Origin: Bog-473 sp036489775
GTDB lineage: Bacteria; Actinomycetota; Acidimicrobiia; Acidimicrobiales; RAAP-2
DNA length: 64,000 nt
Direction of reading: 5' to 3'
Assembly: GCA_036489775.1 (NCBI GenBank)
Contig: DASXFC010000032.1
Span: forward strand, 1 to 64,000
Shown here: in pieces, positions 8,173 through 17,088 of the stretch
Position numbering within the stretch: the stretch's first letter is position 1
Layout of the letters: every line of letters begins with the position of its first letter
Notes under the pieces: model-generated
Told to the model about the DNA's origin: nothing
What the model saw: only the letters and a program-made list of their open reading frames with translations
Databases searched by the model: none
Made by a program: the position numbers and the translations under genes

Positions 8173-10473
8173 GTGCTCTTCAGTGTCTTCGTCGTGTGCG
8201 CAGTAGCGCTCGCCATCGGTACCGGACTGCTGATTGCTTTCGGTCGGCACGTCCGATTCCATTCGAGCATCGTCGCGATCCTGGTGTCGGCCGCCGTGTA
8301 CTTCTGTGCCGGGTGGATCGCGGCCGAGGTGTGGTCGCTGCCGGCGCACCCGGTGGAAGTGGCCGAGGTCTACGGACTCGCGATCACCGTGCTGGTGATT
8401 GCGCTGCGCCGGGTCTGGAACCCGGTCGGCCATGTCTTCATGGGGTCGTTCCTGGCCGCGGCCCTGGCCTACCTGGGGTTCGCTGGCGCCATCACCGTGG
8501 GTGGGCATCTGTCGCTGCTGGGCGCCCTGGCCTCTGAGCTGCTGTTCCTGCTTGAATTCTTGGCCCTGCTCTTCTCGACTTCGTTCGCCTTCGAGACGTG
8601 CGACGTGCTGTGCCGGGTCCGGCACTCCCGCGACTTCCCCGACCCTGACCCGACCTACCAACCCATGGTGTCGTTGCACATCGCCGCTTACAACGAGCCG
8701 CCCGACATGCTGATCGAGACCATCCGTACGGCCGAGCGACTCGATTACCCGAACTTCGAGATCGTCGTAGTGGACAACAACACCTCTGACCCGGCGGTGT
8801 GGCAGCCGGTCGAGGCGTACTGCGACGGACGCCCCGGAGTGAAGTTCATCCACGTCGACCCGTGGCCGGGCTACAAGTCCGGCGCCCTCAATCTGGCCTT
8901 GCGCATGGTGACCGACCCGCGGGCCGAGATCATCGGCGTCATCGATTCGGACTACCTGGTCGACCCCAACTGGCTCAAAGAGACGGTGGGTTACTTCGCC
9001 GATCCCCAGATGGCCTTCGTCCAGACACCGCAGGACTACCGAAACTTCGAGGGAAGCACGTATCTCACGGCCTGTTACGACGCCTACCGGTATTTCTTCG
9101 CCACCGCCATGCCGTCGCGCAACGAGCGCAACTCGATCATCTTCGCCGGAACAATGGGATTGCTGCGGCGCGGCCTCCTCAGCTCCATCGAGGGATGGGA
9201 CGAGTGGTGCATCACCGAGGACGCTGACACCTCGCTCCGGTTGCTCCGTTCGGGGTACTCCGGCCTCTTCATCGACAAGAGCTACGGGCGGGGGATCATG
9301 CCGCTGACCTTCTCGTCGCTCAAGAGCCAACGCTTCCGCTGGTGCTTCGGAGGTATGCAGATCCTGCGGCGGCACTGGAAGAGCCTCATGCCGTGGGACC
9401 GCTCACCGGATAACCATCTCTCACTGGCCCAGCGGCTCGACTACCTGATCGGTGGTCTGCAGTGGCTCAACGACCTGGTCTATCTCTTCTTCTCGGCCGC
9501 CCTGCTCATCATCGTCTCGGCGTTGCTGTCGGGCCACTCGGTCGCCATCCGTCCGCTCATCGGTCCTACCGTGCTCCTCCCGGCCGCGCTCTTGGCCTCG
9601 GGCCTAGTGCGAGCCGTCTGGGCTCTCCGACAGCGCACGCACATCTCCTACCGGCGAGCTGTGCTCGCCTTCGTCAACTGGTTGTCGCTCTCGTGGACGG
9701 TGGCCTTGGCCTGTCTGCAAGGACTGGTGCGCCGTGAGGGTGTCTTTCTCCGGACACCCAAGACCGAATCGCACCACAGCTTGCGAGCCGCGCTCGCCGC
9801 GGCCCGCAGTGAAACGGTGCTCTTTCTGGTCTTGTGGGCGGCCGCCCTGGCCGTCGGGCTGGTGGGCCATCCGTCCTTCTTGTTGCTCGGGCTGGTCGCC
9901 TGGCAGGGCCTGGTCTACGGGTCGGCCCCACTGACCTCGTGGTTGGCCCAGCGCACCCAGCTCTCTCCCGAACTCGAGCGGCGCCGACGCAGCGAGGAGG
10001 AGCGCGAACGCCGGGCTCAGGTACTGCGCCCACTGGCCGTGGGCACGCTGGTGCTGGGTGCGGCCGCCGCTGGATTCTTCCTGGCCGTACTCACCCTGGG
10101 CACGACGCACGCTGGCAATCCCACCAACCCGTTCGCCGTGCCCCAGCGCTCGGGCAGCACCGGCCCCTGGGGCGTCGCGCCGGTCTCGAACAACCCGTCC
10201 ACTTCCTCCGCTGGTGGTGGTGGTGGTGGGACCAAGCTGGTCTCGCACGTGACGAAGTCGACGACCACCACGTCGACCTCAACCACCACCACGACGGTAC
10301 CGTCCAGCACGACGACCACCACGGCCGGATCTGGCGCCACCACCTCGACGTCGAGCACGACAACCACCACGGCCGGCACCGGCACTACGACAACCAGCTC
10401 GCCGACTTCGACTACCACCACGAGCACCAGCCCGGCCTCGAGCCCCACCACGACGTCGACCACGGCCGGATGA
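8173..10473 (+). CDS. Cellulose-synthase-like family 2 glycosyltransferase with Thr-rich tail
   Basis: The 766-residue membrane protein has N-terminal helices at about 5-25, 32-55, 68-80 and 90-135. A cytosolic GT2 domain carries the processive signature: VVVDNN near D201, the DSD motif at 258-260, TED at 348-350 and QRFRW at 386-390. Several more helices follow from about 430 to 660. The last 90 residues are Gly- then Thr/Ser-rich low complexity, probably an exposed O-glycosylated-like tail. No PilZ domain is visible. It should make or export a beta-linked polysaccharide. It interrupts the repair block without obvious functional connection. The GTG start is preceded by GAAAGG. Confidence 0.88.
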   Translation: MLFSVFVVCAVALAIGTGLLIAFGRHVRFHSSIVAILVSAAVYFCAGWIAAEVWSLPAHPVEVAEVYGLAITVLVIALRRVWNPVGHVFMGSFLAAALAYLGFAGAITVGGHLSLLGALASELLFLLEFLALLFSTSFAFETCDVLCRVRHSRDFPDPDPTYQPMVSLHIAAYNEPPDMLIETIRTAERLDYPNFEIVVVDNNTSDPAVWQPVEAYCDGRPGVKFIHVDPWPGYKSGALNLALRMVTDPRAEIIGVIDSDYLVDPNWLKETVGYFADPQMAFVQTPQDYRNFEGSTYLTACYDAYRYFFATAMPSRNERNSIIFAGTMGLLRRGLLSSIEGWDEWCITEDADTSLRLLRSGYSGLFIDKSYGRGIMPLTFSSLKSQRFRWCFGGMQILRRHWKSLMPWDRSPDNHLSLAQRLDYLIGGLQWLNDLVYLFFSAALLIIVSALLSGHSVAIRPLIGPTVLLPAALLASGLVRAVWALRQRTHISYRRAVLAFVNWLSLSWTVALACLQGLVRREGVFLRTPKTESHHSLRAALAAARSETVLFLVLWAAALAVGLVGHPSFLLLGLVAWQGLVYGSAPLTSWLAQRTQLSPELERRRRSEEERERRAQVLRPLAVGTLVLGAAAAGFFLAVLTLGTTHAGNPTNPFAVPQRSGSTGPWGVAPVSNNPSTSSAGGGGGGTKLVSHVTKSTTTTSTSTTTTTVPSSTTTTTAGSGATTSTSSTTTTTAGTGTTTTSSPTSTTTTSTSPASSPTTTSTTAG

Positions 10474-10532
10474 GCCGTCCGCTCGCCGGTCCCGACCCCG
10501 GAGACGGGGCGCGGCCGACCGATGCTGGTGTC

Positions 10533-10538
10533 TAACGT
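10533..10538 (+). promoter_or_regulatory. Possible -10 box near the LigD start
   Basis: TAACGT lies 7 nt before an in-frame GTG at 10546 and only 1 nt before the ATG at 10540. If this box is used, transcription would begin at or just before the GTG and translation could be leaderless from there. Otherwise an ATG at 10522 or 10540 would be used. Confidence 0.35.
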
Positions 10539-10539
10539 C

Positions 10540-12900
10540 ATGGCTGTGGCCCGAGGTGAGACACGCGTCAGCATCGATGGCCGGGAGCTCAACGTCTCCA
10601 ACCTCGACAAGGTGCTGTTCCCCGAGAGTGGCTTCACCAAGGGGCAGCTGATCGAGTACTACGTCAAGGTGGCCCCGGCCATGCTGGCCCACATCGCCGA
10701 TCGGCCGCTCACCATGAAGCGGTTCCCCGACGGCGTCACCAAGCCCTTCTTCTATGAGAAACACGTGCCATCTCACGCGCCGGCTTGGGTGCGCACGGTC
10801 ACGGTGCCGGCGCACGACAACGATGAGGGCATTACCTATGTCGTGCTTGACGACGTGGCCAGCCTGGCTTGGGCCGCCAATCTCGGCACGGTGGAGATGC
10901 ACGTCCCGCTTTGGCAGGTCGGGACCGATCGACCCCTGCCGGCCCCGCCTGACCTGGTGGTCTTCGATCTCGATCCCGGAGACGGCGCCACCATCGTCGA
11001 GTGCTGTTCGGTGGCCCAGTGGATTCGCGACGCACTCGACGCGCAGGGTCTGGCGTCGGTGGCCAAGACCAGCGGATCCAAGGGACTGCAGGTCTATGCC
11101 CGCTGGGCTTCACCCATGTCATGGGAGGAGAGCCGAGCCAGCGCCCGTGGCATCGCCGAGGCGCTCGAGAGCGATCACCCCGAACTGGTCGTTTCAAACA
11201 TGCGCAAGTCGCTGCGCACGGGCAAAGTGCTGATCGACTGGAGCCAGAACCACCAGGCCAAAACGACTGTGGCCGCATACTCCGTGCGCGGCCTGGCCCA
11301 GCCGACCGTGTCGACCCCGGTCACCTGGGATGAGGTAGCGGCAGGCCAGCGCAGTGGCCAGGCGGCGTCGCTCGTCTTCACCACGGCCGACGTCCTCGAA
11401 CGAGTCGAGCAGTCGGGTGACCTCTTCGCGGCGCTCGTCGCACCGGCGGATGAACGATCAAACGAAGGGGCGCTCACCACCTACCGTTCCAAGCGCGACC
11501 CGAAGAAGACACCCGAACCGATGCCGGACAAGCCCCGGCGGGGCAAGGGAAAGAACGTCGCCCAACCCTCCTTCGTGATCCAGGAGCACCACGCCCGCGC
11601 TCTGCACTGGGATTTCCGGCTCGAGCACGATGGCGTGCTGGTGTCGTGGGCCCTGCCCAAGGGCCTGCCCATGGATCCCAAGGTCAATCATCTGGCCGTC
11701 CATACCGAGGACCACCCACTCTCCTATGAGGACTTCGAAGGGGAGATCCCCGCCGGCGAATACGGCGGGGGCGACGTGCGCATCTGGGACCGCGGCACCT
11801 ACGAACTCGAGAAGTGGCGCGACAAAGAGGTCATGGTCGTCCTGCACGGGGAGAGGGCTAGTGGCCGTTACGTCCTGTTCCCGACCGGGGGCAAGAACTG
11901 GATGATCCACCGGATGGACCCGGCCCCGCCGGGGTTCGACCCGTTGCCCACCACCATCCGTCCGATGCTGGCCACCAGCGGCCAGTTGCCCACGTCCGAT
12001 GCTGGCTGGGCCTTCGAGATCAAGTGGGACGGGGTCCGGGCCATCACTTTCGTCGACGGTGGCCGGATCACCATGCACAGTCGCAACGACAACGACCTCA
12101 CGACCTCGTTCCCCGAGTTCCGCCCGCTGGGTGAACTCCTCGGCGCCCGTCCCTGTGTGCTCGACGGCGAGATCGTGGTGATGGGGGAGGGAGGACGGCC
12201 CGATTTCGGTCGACTGCAACGACGCCTGCACGTCACCTCGGCTACCGCGGCCAAGAAGCTTGAATCCGAGTACCCAGCCACCTACGTGATCTTCGACGTC
12301 CTGCATCTCGACGGCAGAGATCTCACCCAGCTGTCCTACGACGAACGCCGAGCAGTACTTGAGAGTCTGAACCTCTCGGGCGCCTCCTTCACGACCACGG
12401 TGTCGTTCCGTGACGTAAAGGGCGCCGACATCCTGCGCGGGACTCAGGAGAGCGGGCTCGAGGGGGTCATCGCCAAGCGCCGCACGTCGCGCTATGCCGC
12501 GGGGCGGCGGAGCGACGAGTGGATCAAGGTTAAGAACGTCCGCACGCAGGAGGTGGTGATCGGTGGGTGGACCGATGGCATCGGCAACCGGGCGGGCAGC
12601 CTCGGCGCGTTGATGCTCGGCATCCCTGAGGGCAAGAAGCTCCGCTATGTCGGCAAAGTGGGTACCGGCTTTAGTGATCGGGATCGACGGGAGCTGCTCG
12701 AGCTCCTAGGCCGCATCGCTCGCAAGACCAGTCCGTTTCTCGGTCCCACACCCGACGCAAGTCAGCCGCACTTCGTGCGACCGGTGCAGGTCGGTGAAGT
12801 GACGTTCGGAGAGTGGACCGCCGCCGGACACCTCCGCCATCCGTCCTGGCGCGGTCTACGTACGGACAAAGAACCGACAGATGTGGTGGTTGAAGCCTGA
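10540..12900 (+). CDS. ligD: Multidomain NHEJ DNA ligase LigD (POL-PE-LIG)
   Basis: The 786-residue enzyme has the mycobacterial domain order. The polymerase domain (about 1-290) shows VVFDLDPGDG with D143 and D145, TSGSKGLQVY and LIDWSQN. The 3'-phosphoesterase domain (about 325-465) shows EHHARALHWDFRLEHDG with H350, H356 and D358. The ligase domain (about 470-786) has the adenylated lysine K495 in FEIKWDGVR, plus VLDGEIV, EGVIAKR and WIKVKN. LigD joins double-strand breaks with Ku, whose gene is not in this window. Possible starts are ATG 10522, ATG 10540 and GTG 10546; homologues begin close to the last two. Confidence 0.95.
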   Translation: MAVARGETRVSIDGRELNVSNLDKVLFPESGFTKGQLIEYYVKVAPAMLAHIADRPLTMKRFPDGVTKPFFYEKHVPSHAPAWVRTVTVPAHDNDEGITYVVLDDVASLAWAANLGTVEMHVPLWQVGTDRPLPAPPDLVVFDLDPGDGATIVECCSVAQWIRDALDAQGLASVAKTSGSKGLQVYARWASPMSWEESRASARGIAEALESDHPELVVSNMRKSLRTGKVLIDWSQNHQAKTTVAAYSVRGLAQPTVSTPVTWDEVAAGQRSGQAASLVFTTADVLERVEQSGDLFAALVAPADERSNEGALTTYRSKRDPKKTPEPMPDKPRRGKGKNVAQPSFVIQEHHARALHWDFRLEHDGVLVSWALPKGLPMDPKVNHLAVHTEDHPLSYEDFEGEIPAGEYGGGDVRIWDRGTYELEKWRDKEVMVVLHGERASGRYVLFPTGGKNWMIHRMDPAPPGFDPLPTTIRPMLATSGQLPTSDAGWAFEIKWDGVRAITFVDGGRITMHSRNDNDLTTSFPEFRPLGELLGARPCVLDGEIVVMGEGGRPDFGRLQRRLHVTSATAAKKLESEYPATYVIFDVLHLDGRDLTQLSYDERRAVLESLNLSGASFTTTVSFRDVKGADILRGTQESGLEGVIAKRRTSRYAAGRRSDEWIKVKNVRTQEVVIGGWTDGIGNRAGSLGALMLGIPEGKKLRYVGKVGTGFSDRDRRELLELLGRIARKTSPFLGPTPDASQPHFVRPVQVGEVTFGEWTAAGHLRHPSWRGLRTDKEPTDVVVEA

Positions 12901-12917
12901 CCTGCTTGTTTGCAGGT
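12900..12917 (+). other. Short hairpin after ligD
   Basis: ACCTGC and GCAGGT form a perfect 6-bp stem around TTGTTT, starting on the last base of the ligD stop codon. There is no following T-run. It overlaps the -35 region of the next promoter, so it may be a weak terminator, an operator, or chance. Confidence 0.35.
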
Positions 12918-12932
12918 TCTAGTGTCGGGTAT
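12908..12932 (+). promoter_or_regulatory. SigF/SigB-type promoter of the anti-sigma gene
   Basis: GTTT at 12908-12911 is followed by exactly 15 bases and then GGGTAT at 12927-12932. This matches the general-stress promoter consensus of actinobacterial SigF/SigB (GTTT, 14-17 bp, GGGTA). Transcription would start near 12940, just before the GTG at 12943. A gene for an anti-sigma kinase being driven by its own sigma class is the known usfX-sigF pattern in mycobacteria. Confidence 0.6.
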
Positions 12933-12942
12933 CTCCTTTCGC

Positions 12943-13428
12943 GTGGAGACACCGTCGGATCTCCAGAGTTTTGATAAGAGACCATTAATTGTTCCCGAAG
13001 GGGTGTCCGACGACGATGCCTTTCGGGAGCATTCGGAAGTCGAGTTGCAAACAATCGGCTTCGAGGAGTTCCCGCCTGACCTCAACTGCGTTGGGGAAGT
13101 CCGACGATTTGTCCGCCGCACGCTCGATGCCGTGGGCATCAGCGATGACCGCATCTTTGAATGTCAATTGGTGGCGGACGAATTGGCCACCAACTCGGTG
13201 TGTCATGCCGGTACGGCGTTCTCAGTGGCAGTCGAGCTGACCGACACTTTCATTCGCATCGCGGTACGCGACGACTCGAGCGCTGAGCCGGTCCGCCGCG
13301 ACCCGAACGTGGAAGCGACGAGCGGTCGCGGGCTGATGTTGGTCTCGGGTACGTCCCAAAGCTGGGGCATGGTCCCACTGGGAGTGGGTAAGGAAACATG
13401 GGCGGACGTCAAGTCCTCGGCCGTCTGA
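12943..13428 (+). CDS. Anti-sigma regulatory factor, RsbW/SpoIIAB-like ATPase
   Basis: The protein is a small GHKL ATPase. About residues 45-155 hold FPPDLNCVGEVRRFVRR, the N-box VADELATNSVCHAG and the glycine-rich SGRGLMLV lid. These are hallmarks of the HATPase_c_2 group of anti-sigma and Ser/Thr kinase switch proteins. No sigma factor or anti-anti-sigma gene is adjacent. The start is uncertain: GTG 12943 fits the promoter at 12908-12932, while GTG 13003 would give a 141-residue protein. The first 20 codons are AT-richer than the rest, which leaves the later start open. Confidence 0.8.
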   Translation: METPSDLQSFDKRPLIVPEGVSDDDAFREHSEVELQTIGFEEFPPDLNCVGEVRRFVRRTLDAVGISDDRIFECQLVADELATNSVCHAGTAFSVAVELTDTFIRIAVRDDSSAEPVRRDPNVEATSGRGLMLVSGTSQSWGMVPLGVGKETWADVKSSAV

Positions 13429-13459
13429 TCGACTCCCTCTCCTCGAACAAGGAGTTCCA

Positions 13460-13723
13460 ATGATTGGTGGCTTGATATTCAGCTTGATGGTCTTCGCGAC
13501 CGGGGCCGTCCTCGACTTCGCGGTGACCGTAAGCCCGTACCAGCACGGGTTCAACATCCGGACCATCGGGGTCATCCTCATGATCATCGGCGTGGTGGGC
13601 GCGCTGATCTCCGTCACGGCTGGCCTGCTCCGGGGCGAGGCGGCCGGCGGCTGGCGCCGACACCGCACCGTGGTCGATGACGGCCAGGGACACGTGATGC
13701 GCCGCGACGACACCTACGTGTAG
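13460..13723 (+). CDS. Small two-helix membrane protein, DUF6458-like
   Basis: The 87-residue protein has two membrane helices at about 3-23 and 34-58 joined by a short loop. A basic, probably cytoplasmic tail follows. The arrangement, with GGLIFSLMVFATGAVLDFAV and IGVILMIIGVVGALIS, matches the actinobacterial DUF6458 family of unknown role. It is preceded by AAGGAG at good spacing. It could be cotranscribed with the anti-sigma gene 31 bp upstream. Confidence 0.75.
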   Translation: MIGGLIFSLMVFATGAVLDFAVTVSPYQHGFNIRTIGVILMIIGVVGALISVTAGLLRGEAAGGWRRHRTVVDDGQGHVMRRDDTYV

Positions 13724-13776
13724 TCGCACTGGGCCGAGAGGTCCTGGGGCGGGAGCCTCTGGCATGATGCTGCCCG

Positions 13777-15474
13777 ATGTCCCTCCTTCCAGCCATCGAG
13801 ATCGCGCGCCGGGCGACGTTGCGACCCATCACCGAGATCGCCGCGCAGATGGGGATCCCCGAGTCGCTGCTCGAGCACTACGGGCCGCACGTGGCCAAGG
13901 TCCGGCTCGAAGCCATGGAGGTGCTGGCTGACCGGCCCCGGGCCAAGTACATCGTGGTGACCGCGGTGACCCCTACCCCGTTGGGCGAAGGGAAGACCAC
14001 CACCACGGTCGGGCTGGGGCAAGCCATGGCCCGCATCGGCAAGCAGGCCACCATTGCCATCCGGCAAGCGTCCATGGGCCCCACCTTCGGGATCAAGGGT
14101 GGGGCAGCCGGCGGCGGGTACAGCCAGGTCGTCCCCTTCGAGACACTCAATCTGCATCTGACCGGAGACCTGCACGCGGTGACCGCGGCCAACAACCTGC
14201 TGGCCGCCATGGTGGATAACCATGTCTACAACGGCAACGCGCTGGGTCTCGATCCCCATGCCATCACCTGGAAGCGGGTGCTTGACGTCAACGACCGGTC
14301 CTTGCGCAACATCGTGTCGGGACTGGGTAGCAAAGAGGACGGGGCGCCGCGCCAGACCGGTTTCGACATCACCGCCGCGTCGGAGGTCATGGCCATCTTG
14401 GCCTTGGCCCGCTCGCTCCATGACCTGCGGGCTCGCTTCGGTCGGACGGTGGTCGGCTACACCGGCGCCGGTGAACCGGTGACCGCCGAGGCGCTCAAGG
14501 CGGCCGGGGCCATGACCGTGATCATGCGCGACGCCATCAAGCCGAACCTGCTGCAGACGCTGGAGAACACGCCGGTGCTGGTGCATGCCGGGCCGTTCGG
14601 CAACATTGCCCACGGGAACTCGTCGGTGGTGGCCGACCTGATCGGAATCCACGGCGGCGACTACCTGATCACCGAGGCCGGGTTCGGATCCGACATGGGG
14701 GCCGAACGGTTCTTCAACATCAAATGCCGGGAGTCGGGCCTAGCTCCCGATGCTGCAGTAGTGGTCACCACGGTGCGGGCGCTCAAGCTGCACTCGGGAC
14801 GGCACCGGGTGACGGCGGGCCGGCCGCTTCCACCCGAGATGCTGGCTGAGAACCCCGACGAGGTCGAGCTCGGTGCGGCCAACCTCTTGGCCCATCTCGA
14901 GATCGTGCGTGGCCACGGCGTGACCCCGGTCGTCGCCATCAACGCCTTCGACGAGGATTTCCCCTCCGAGCACGAGGCCATCCGGCGCATTGCCGCAGCC
15001 GCCGGCGCCCGCGCCGCCGTCTGCACTCACTTCACCGAGGGCGGGGCCGGTGCTACCGAGTTGGCCCAGGCCGTGGTCGAGGCGGCCGCCGAGCCCAGCG
15101 GCTTCCAGATGCTCTACGACAGCTCGACCCCTCTGCGCGAGAAGATCGAGACCATCGCCATGAAGGTCTACGGGGCCGACGGGGTCGACTACAGCCCGAC
15201 GGCCGCCCGCCAGCTCGACACCTATGAAGCCGCCGGCTTCGGCAGCCTGCCTGTGTGCATTGCTAAGACCCACCTCTCCATTTCGTCGGACCCCACATTG
15301 AAGGGAGCGCCCAAAGGTTGGCGCCTCCCGGTCCGCGAGGCGCGGGCCAACGTCGGCGCCGGGTTCGTCTATCTGGTCAGCGGTGACATGCGCACCATGC
15401 CGGGCCTCTCCTCGAGCCCCGCGGCCGAGCGCATCGACATCGACGCCGACGGCAACGTGGTCGGCCTGTACTAG
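13777..15474 (+). CDS. fhs: Formate-tetrahydrofolate ligase
   Basis: The 565-residue enzyme makes 10-formyl-THF from formate, THF and ATP, feeding purine and C1 metabolism. The P-loop region TPTPLGEGKTTTT lies at 65-77. The conserved RQASMGPTFGIKGGAAGGG, the GDLHAVTAANNLL block and a C-terminal GDMRTMPGL complete the family signature. Length agrees with the usual 555-570 residues. A -10-like CATGAT lies 8 nt before the ATG with no Shine-Dalgarno, so the message may be leaderless. Confidence 0.97.
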   Translation: MSLLPAIEIARRATLRPITEIAAQMGIPESLLEHYGPHVAKVRLEAMEVLADRPRAKYIVVTAVTPTPLGEGKTTTTVGLGQAMARIGKQATIAIRQASMGPTFGIKGGAAGGGYSQVVPFETLNLHLTGDLHAVTAANNLLAAMVDNHVYNGNALGLDPHAITWKRVLDVNDRSLRNIVSGLGSKEDGAPRQTGFDITAASEVMAILALARSLHDLRARFGRTVVGYTGAGEPVTAEALKAAGAMTVIMRDAIKPNLLQTLENTPVLVHAGPFGNIAHGNSSVVADLIGIHGGDYLITEAGFGSDMGAERFFNIKCRESGLAPDAAVVVTTVRALKLHSGRHRVTAGRPLPPEMLAENPDEVELGAANLLAHLEIVRGHGVTPVVAINAFDEDFPSEHEAIRRIAAAAGARAAVCTHFTEGGAGATELAQAVVEAAAEPSGFQMLYDSSTPLREKIETIAMKVYGADGVDYSPTAARQLDTYEAAGFGSLPVCIAKTHLSISSDPTLKGAPKGWRLPVREARANVGAGFVYLVSGDMRTMPGLSSSPAAERIDIDADGNVVGLY

Positions 15475-15492
15475 TCGTCGGGCACAGCGGGC

Positions 15493-15530
15493 AGAACGCC
15501 AGAACGCCGGAACGCGAGAACGCAAGAACC
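15493..15530. repeat. Degenerate AGAACGCC octamer array after a stop codon
   Basis: Four tandem octamers (AGAACGCC, AGAACGCC, GGAACGCG, AGAACGCA) and a partial fifth lie 18 bp after the fhs stop codon. The array ends just before the AAAAGGAG ribosome-binding site of the acyl-CoA dehydrogenase gene. Confidence 0.9.
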
Positions 15531-15542
15531 AAAAGGAGCAGC

Positions 15543-16778
15543 ATGGCCATCGACTTCACCCTCGCCCCCGAGCACGAGGCCATCCGCCAACGGGTACGTG
15601 CCTTCATCGAGGACACGGTCAAACCGCGCATTACCGGCTTCGACGACGAGGAGCGGGTCACCTCGCGGCACGAGTACCTGCTCACCATCCTCGAGCTGCG
15701 CGAGGAGGCCAAGAAGGTCGGGCTGTGGCTGCCGCACATGCCCAAGGAGTGGGGCGGCATGGGACTCGGTCACGTCGAGTTGGCCATGGTGCAGGCCGAG
15801 GCTGGCAAGACGCGGCTCGGACCATGGATCCTCAACTGCATGGCCCCCGACGAGGGCAACATGCACACGCTTTTGCACTGGGCCACCGACGAGCAGAAGG
15901 AGAAGTATCTGCGCCGCCTCTGTGAGGGGACGGCCATGTCGTGCTTCGCCATGACCGAACCCGAAGTGGCGGGCTCGGACCCGACCCTCATTCAGACCCG
16001 GGCCGAGAAGGATGGCGACGAGTGGATCATCAACGGGCACAAGTGGTTCATCTCGAACGCCCGGAGGGCCCAGTTCGCCATCCTGATCGCCCGCACCGAG
16101 CCCGACGTGCCGCCCGGTTCACGGGGCGCCAATACGGCCTTCCTGATCGATTTGCCGGCTGAGGGTTGGAACGACGTGCGCGAGGTCGAGACCATGCACG
16201 GCTCGACCGGTCACTCCGAGATCGTGATCGAGGACCTGCGCGTGCACGACAGCCAGATCCTCGGTGGCCGTGGCAACGGTCACCGGCTCGGCCAGTACCG
16301 ATTAGGTCCGGCCCGCCTGGCCCACTGCATGCGCTGGATCGCCCAGGCCGAGCTGGCGCTCGACATGATGGTCGACCGCTCCCTCAACCGTTTCTCGCAC
16401 GGATCGCTGCTGGCCGAGAAGCAGGGAGTGCAGTGGCTCATCGCCGACTCGGCCATGGAGCTCTACCAATGCAAGCTCATGGTGCTCCACGCCGCCTACA
16501 AGATCGACCGGGGTGATGACTTCCGCACCGAGGTCTCGATGGCCAAGCACTTCGTGGCCAACAGCCTCAACCGCATCATCGACCGTTCTATACAGGTGCA
16601 CGGTGCCCTGGGCTATTCCACCGACACCCCGCTGGCCGGCATGATGCAGCACGCGCGGTGGGCCCGCTTCGCCGACGGGGCCGACGAGATCCACCAGATG
16701 CGCATTGCCGAACGCACTATCTCGGCCTACAAGGACAACGGATCGACCCGCCAGGCCACCGGAGATCTCCCGCTCTGA
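15543..16778 (+). CDS. Acyl-CoA dehydrogenase, ACAD10/11-like
   Basis: The 411-residue flavoprotein has the full acyl-CoA dehydrogenase fold. Visible motifs are CFAMTEPEVAGSDPT and HKWFISNARRAQFAI for FAD and substrate binding, and a C-terminal VHGALGYSTDTPL followed by GADEIHQMRIAERTI. The GADEIHQ ending places it near the ACAD10/11 group rather than short-chain dehydrogenases. It should oxidise an acyl-CoA and pass electrons to ETF, whose genes lie at 60766-62509. A strong AAAAGGAG precedes the ATG. Chain-length preference is unknown. Confidence 0.92.
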   Translation: MAIDFTLAPEHEAIRQRVRAFIEDTVKPRITGFDDEERVTSRHEYLLTILELREEAKKVGLWLPHMPKEWGGMGLGHVELAMVQAEAGKTRLGPWILNCMAPDEGNMHTLLHWATDEQKEKYLRRLCEGTAMSCFAMTEPEVAGSDPTLIQTRAEKDGDEWIINGHKWFISNARRAQFAILIARTEPDVPPGSRGANTAFLIDLPAEGWNDVREVETMHGSTGHSEIVIEDLRVHDSQILGGRGNGHRLGQYRLGPARLAHCMRWIAQAELALDMMVDRSLNRFSHGSLLAEKQGVQWLIADSAMELYQCKLMVLHAAYKIDRGDDFRTEVSMAKHFVANSLNRIIDRSIQVHGALGYSTDTPLAGMMQHARWARFADGADEIHQMRIAERTISAYKDNGSTRQATGDLPL

Positions 16779-16779
16779 G

Positions 16780-17085
16780 ATGGGATGCCTGCTGGCGCTC
16801 TTCGCCATCATCTCGCCCCGGTTCGTGCTCGCCCTGCTGTGGGCCATCACCAACCGTCTCACCATCGCCTTCAACTCAGGTTGGGAGGGCGTGCTCGGGT
16901 TCGTCCTGGTGCCTTACACGACGCTCTTCTACGCGCTGGTCTACCGGCCCGGTCTCGGCGTGCGCGGCTTCGGGTGGGTCTTGGTGGGCCTGGGTCTGCT
17001 GATCGACCTTTCCTCGCTCGACTTCGGACGTCGGGCCAACCATCGGCGGCTTGGGCCGCGCCGCCGCCCGGCCGCGCAGCGTTAA
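16780..17085 (+). CDS. Small conserved-looking membrane protein
   Basis: The 101-residue protein starts one base after the dehydrogenase stop codon. It has three hydrophobic segments at about 3-22, 35-53 and 62-77 and a strongly basic C-terminus. The segment AFNSGWEGVLGFVLVPYTTL resembles small actinobacterial membrane proteins of unknown role. It is probably cotranscribed with the dehydrogenase. Its stop codon lies 3 bp from that of the convergent tsaD. No function can be assigned. Confidence 0.65.
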   Translation: MGCLLALFAIISPRFVLALLWAITNRLTIAFNSGWEGVLGFVLVPYTTLFYALVYRPGLGVRGFGWVLVGLGLLIDLSSLDFGRRANHRRLGPRRRPAAQR

Positions 17086-17088
17086 GGG

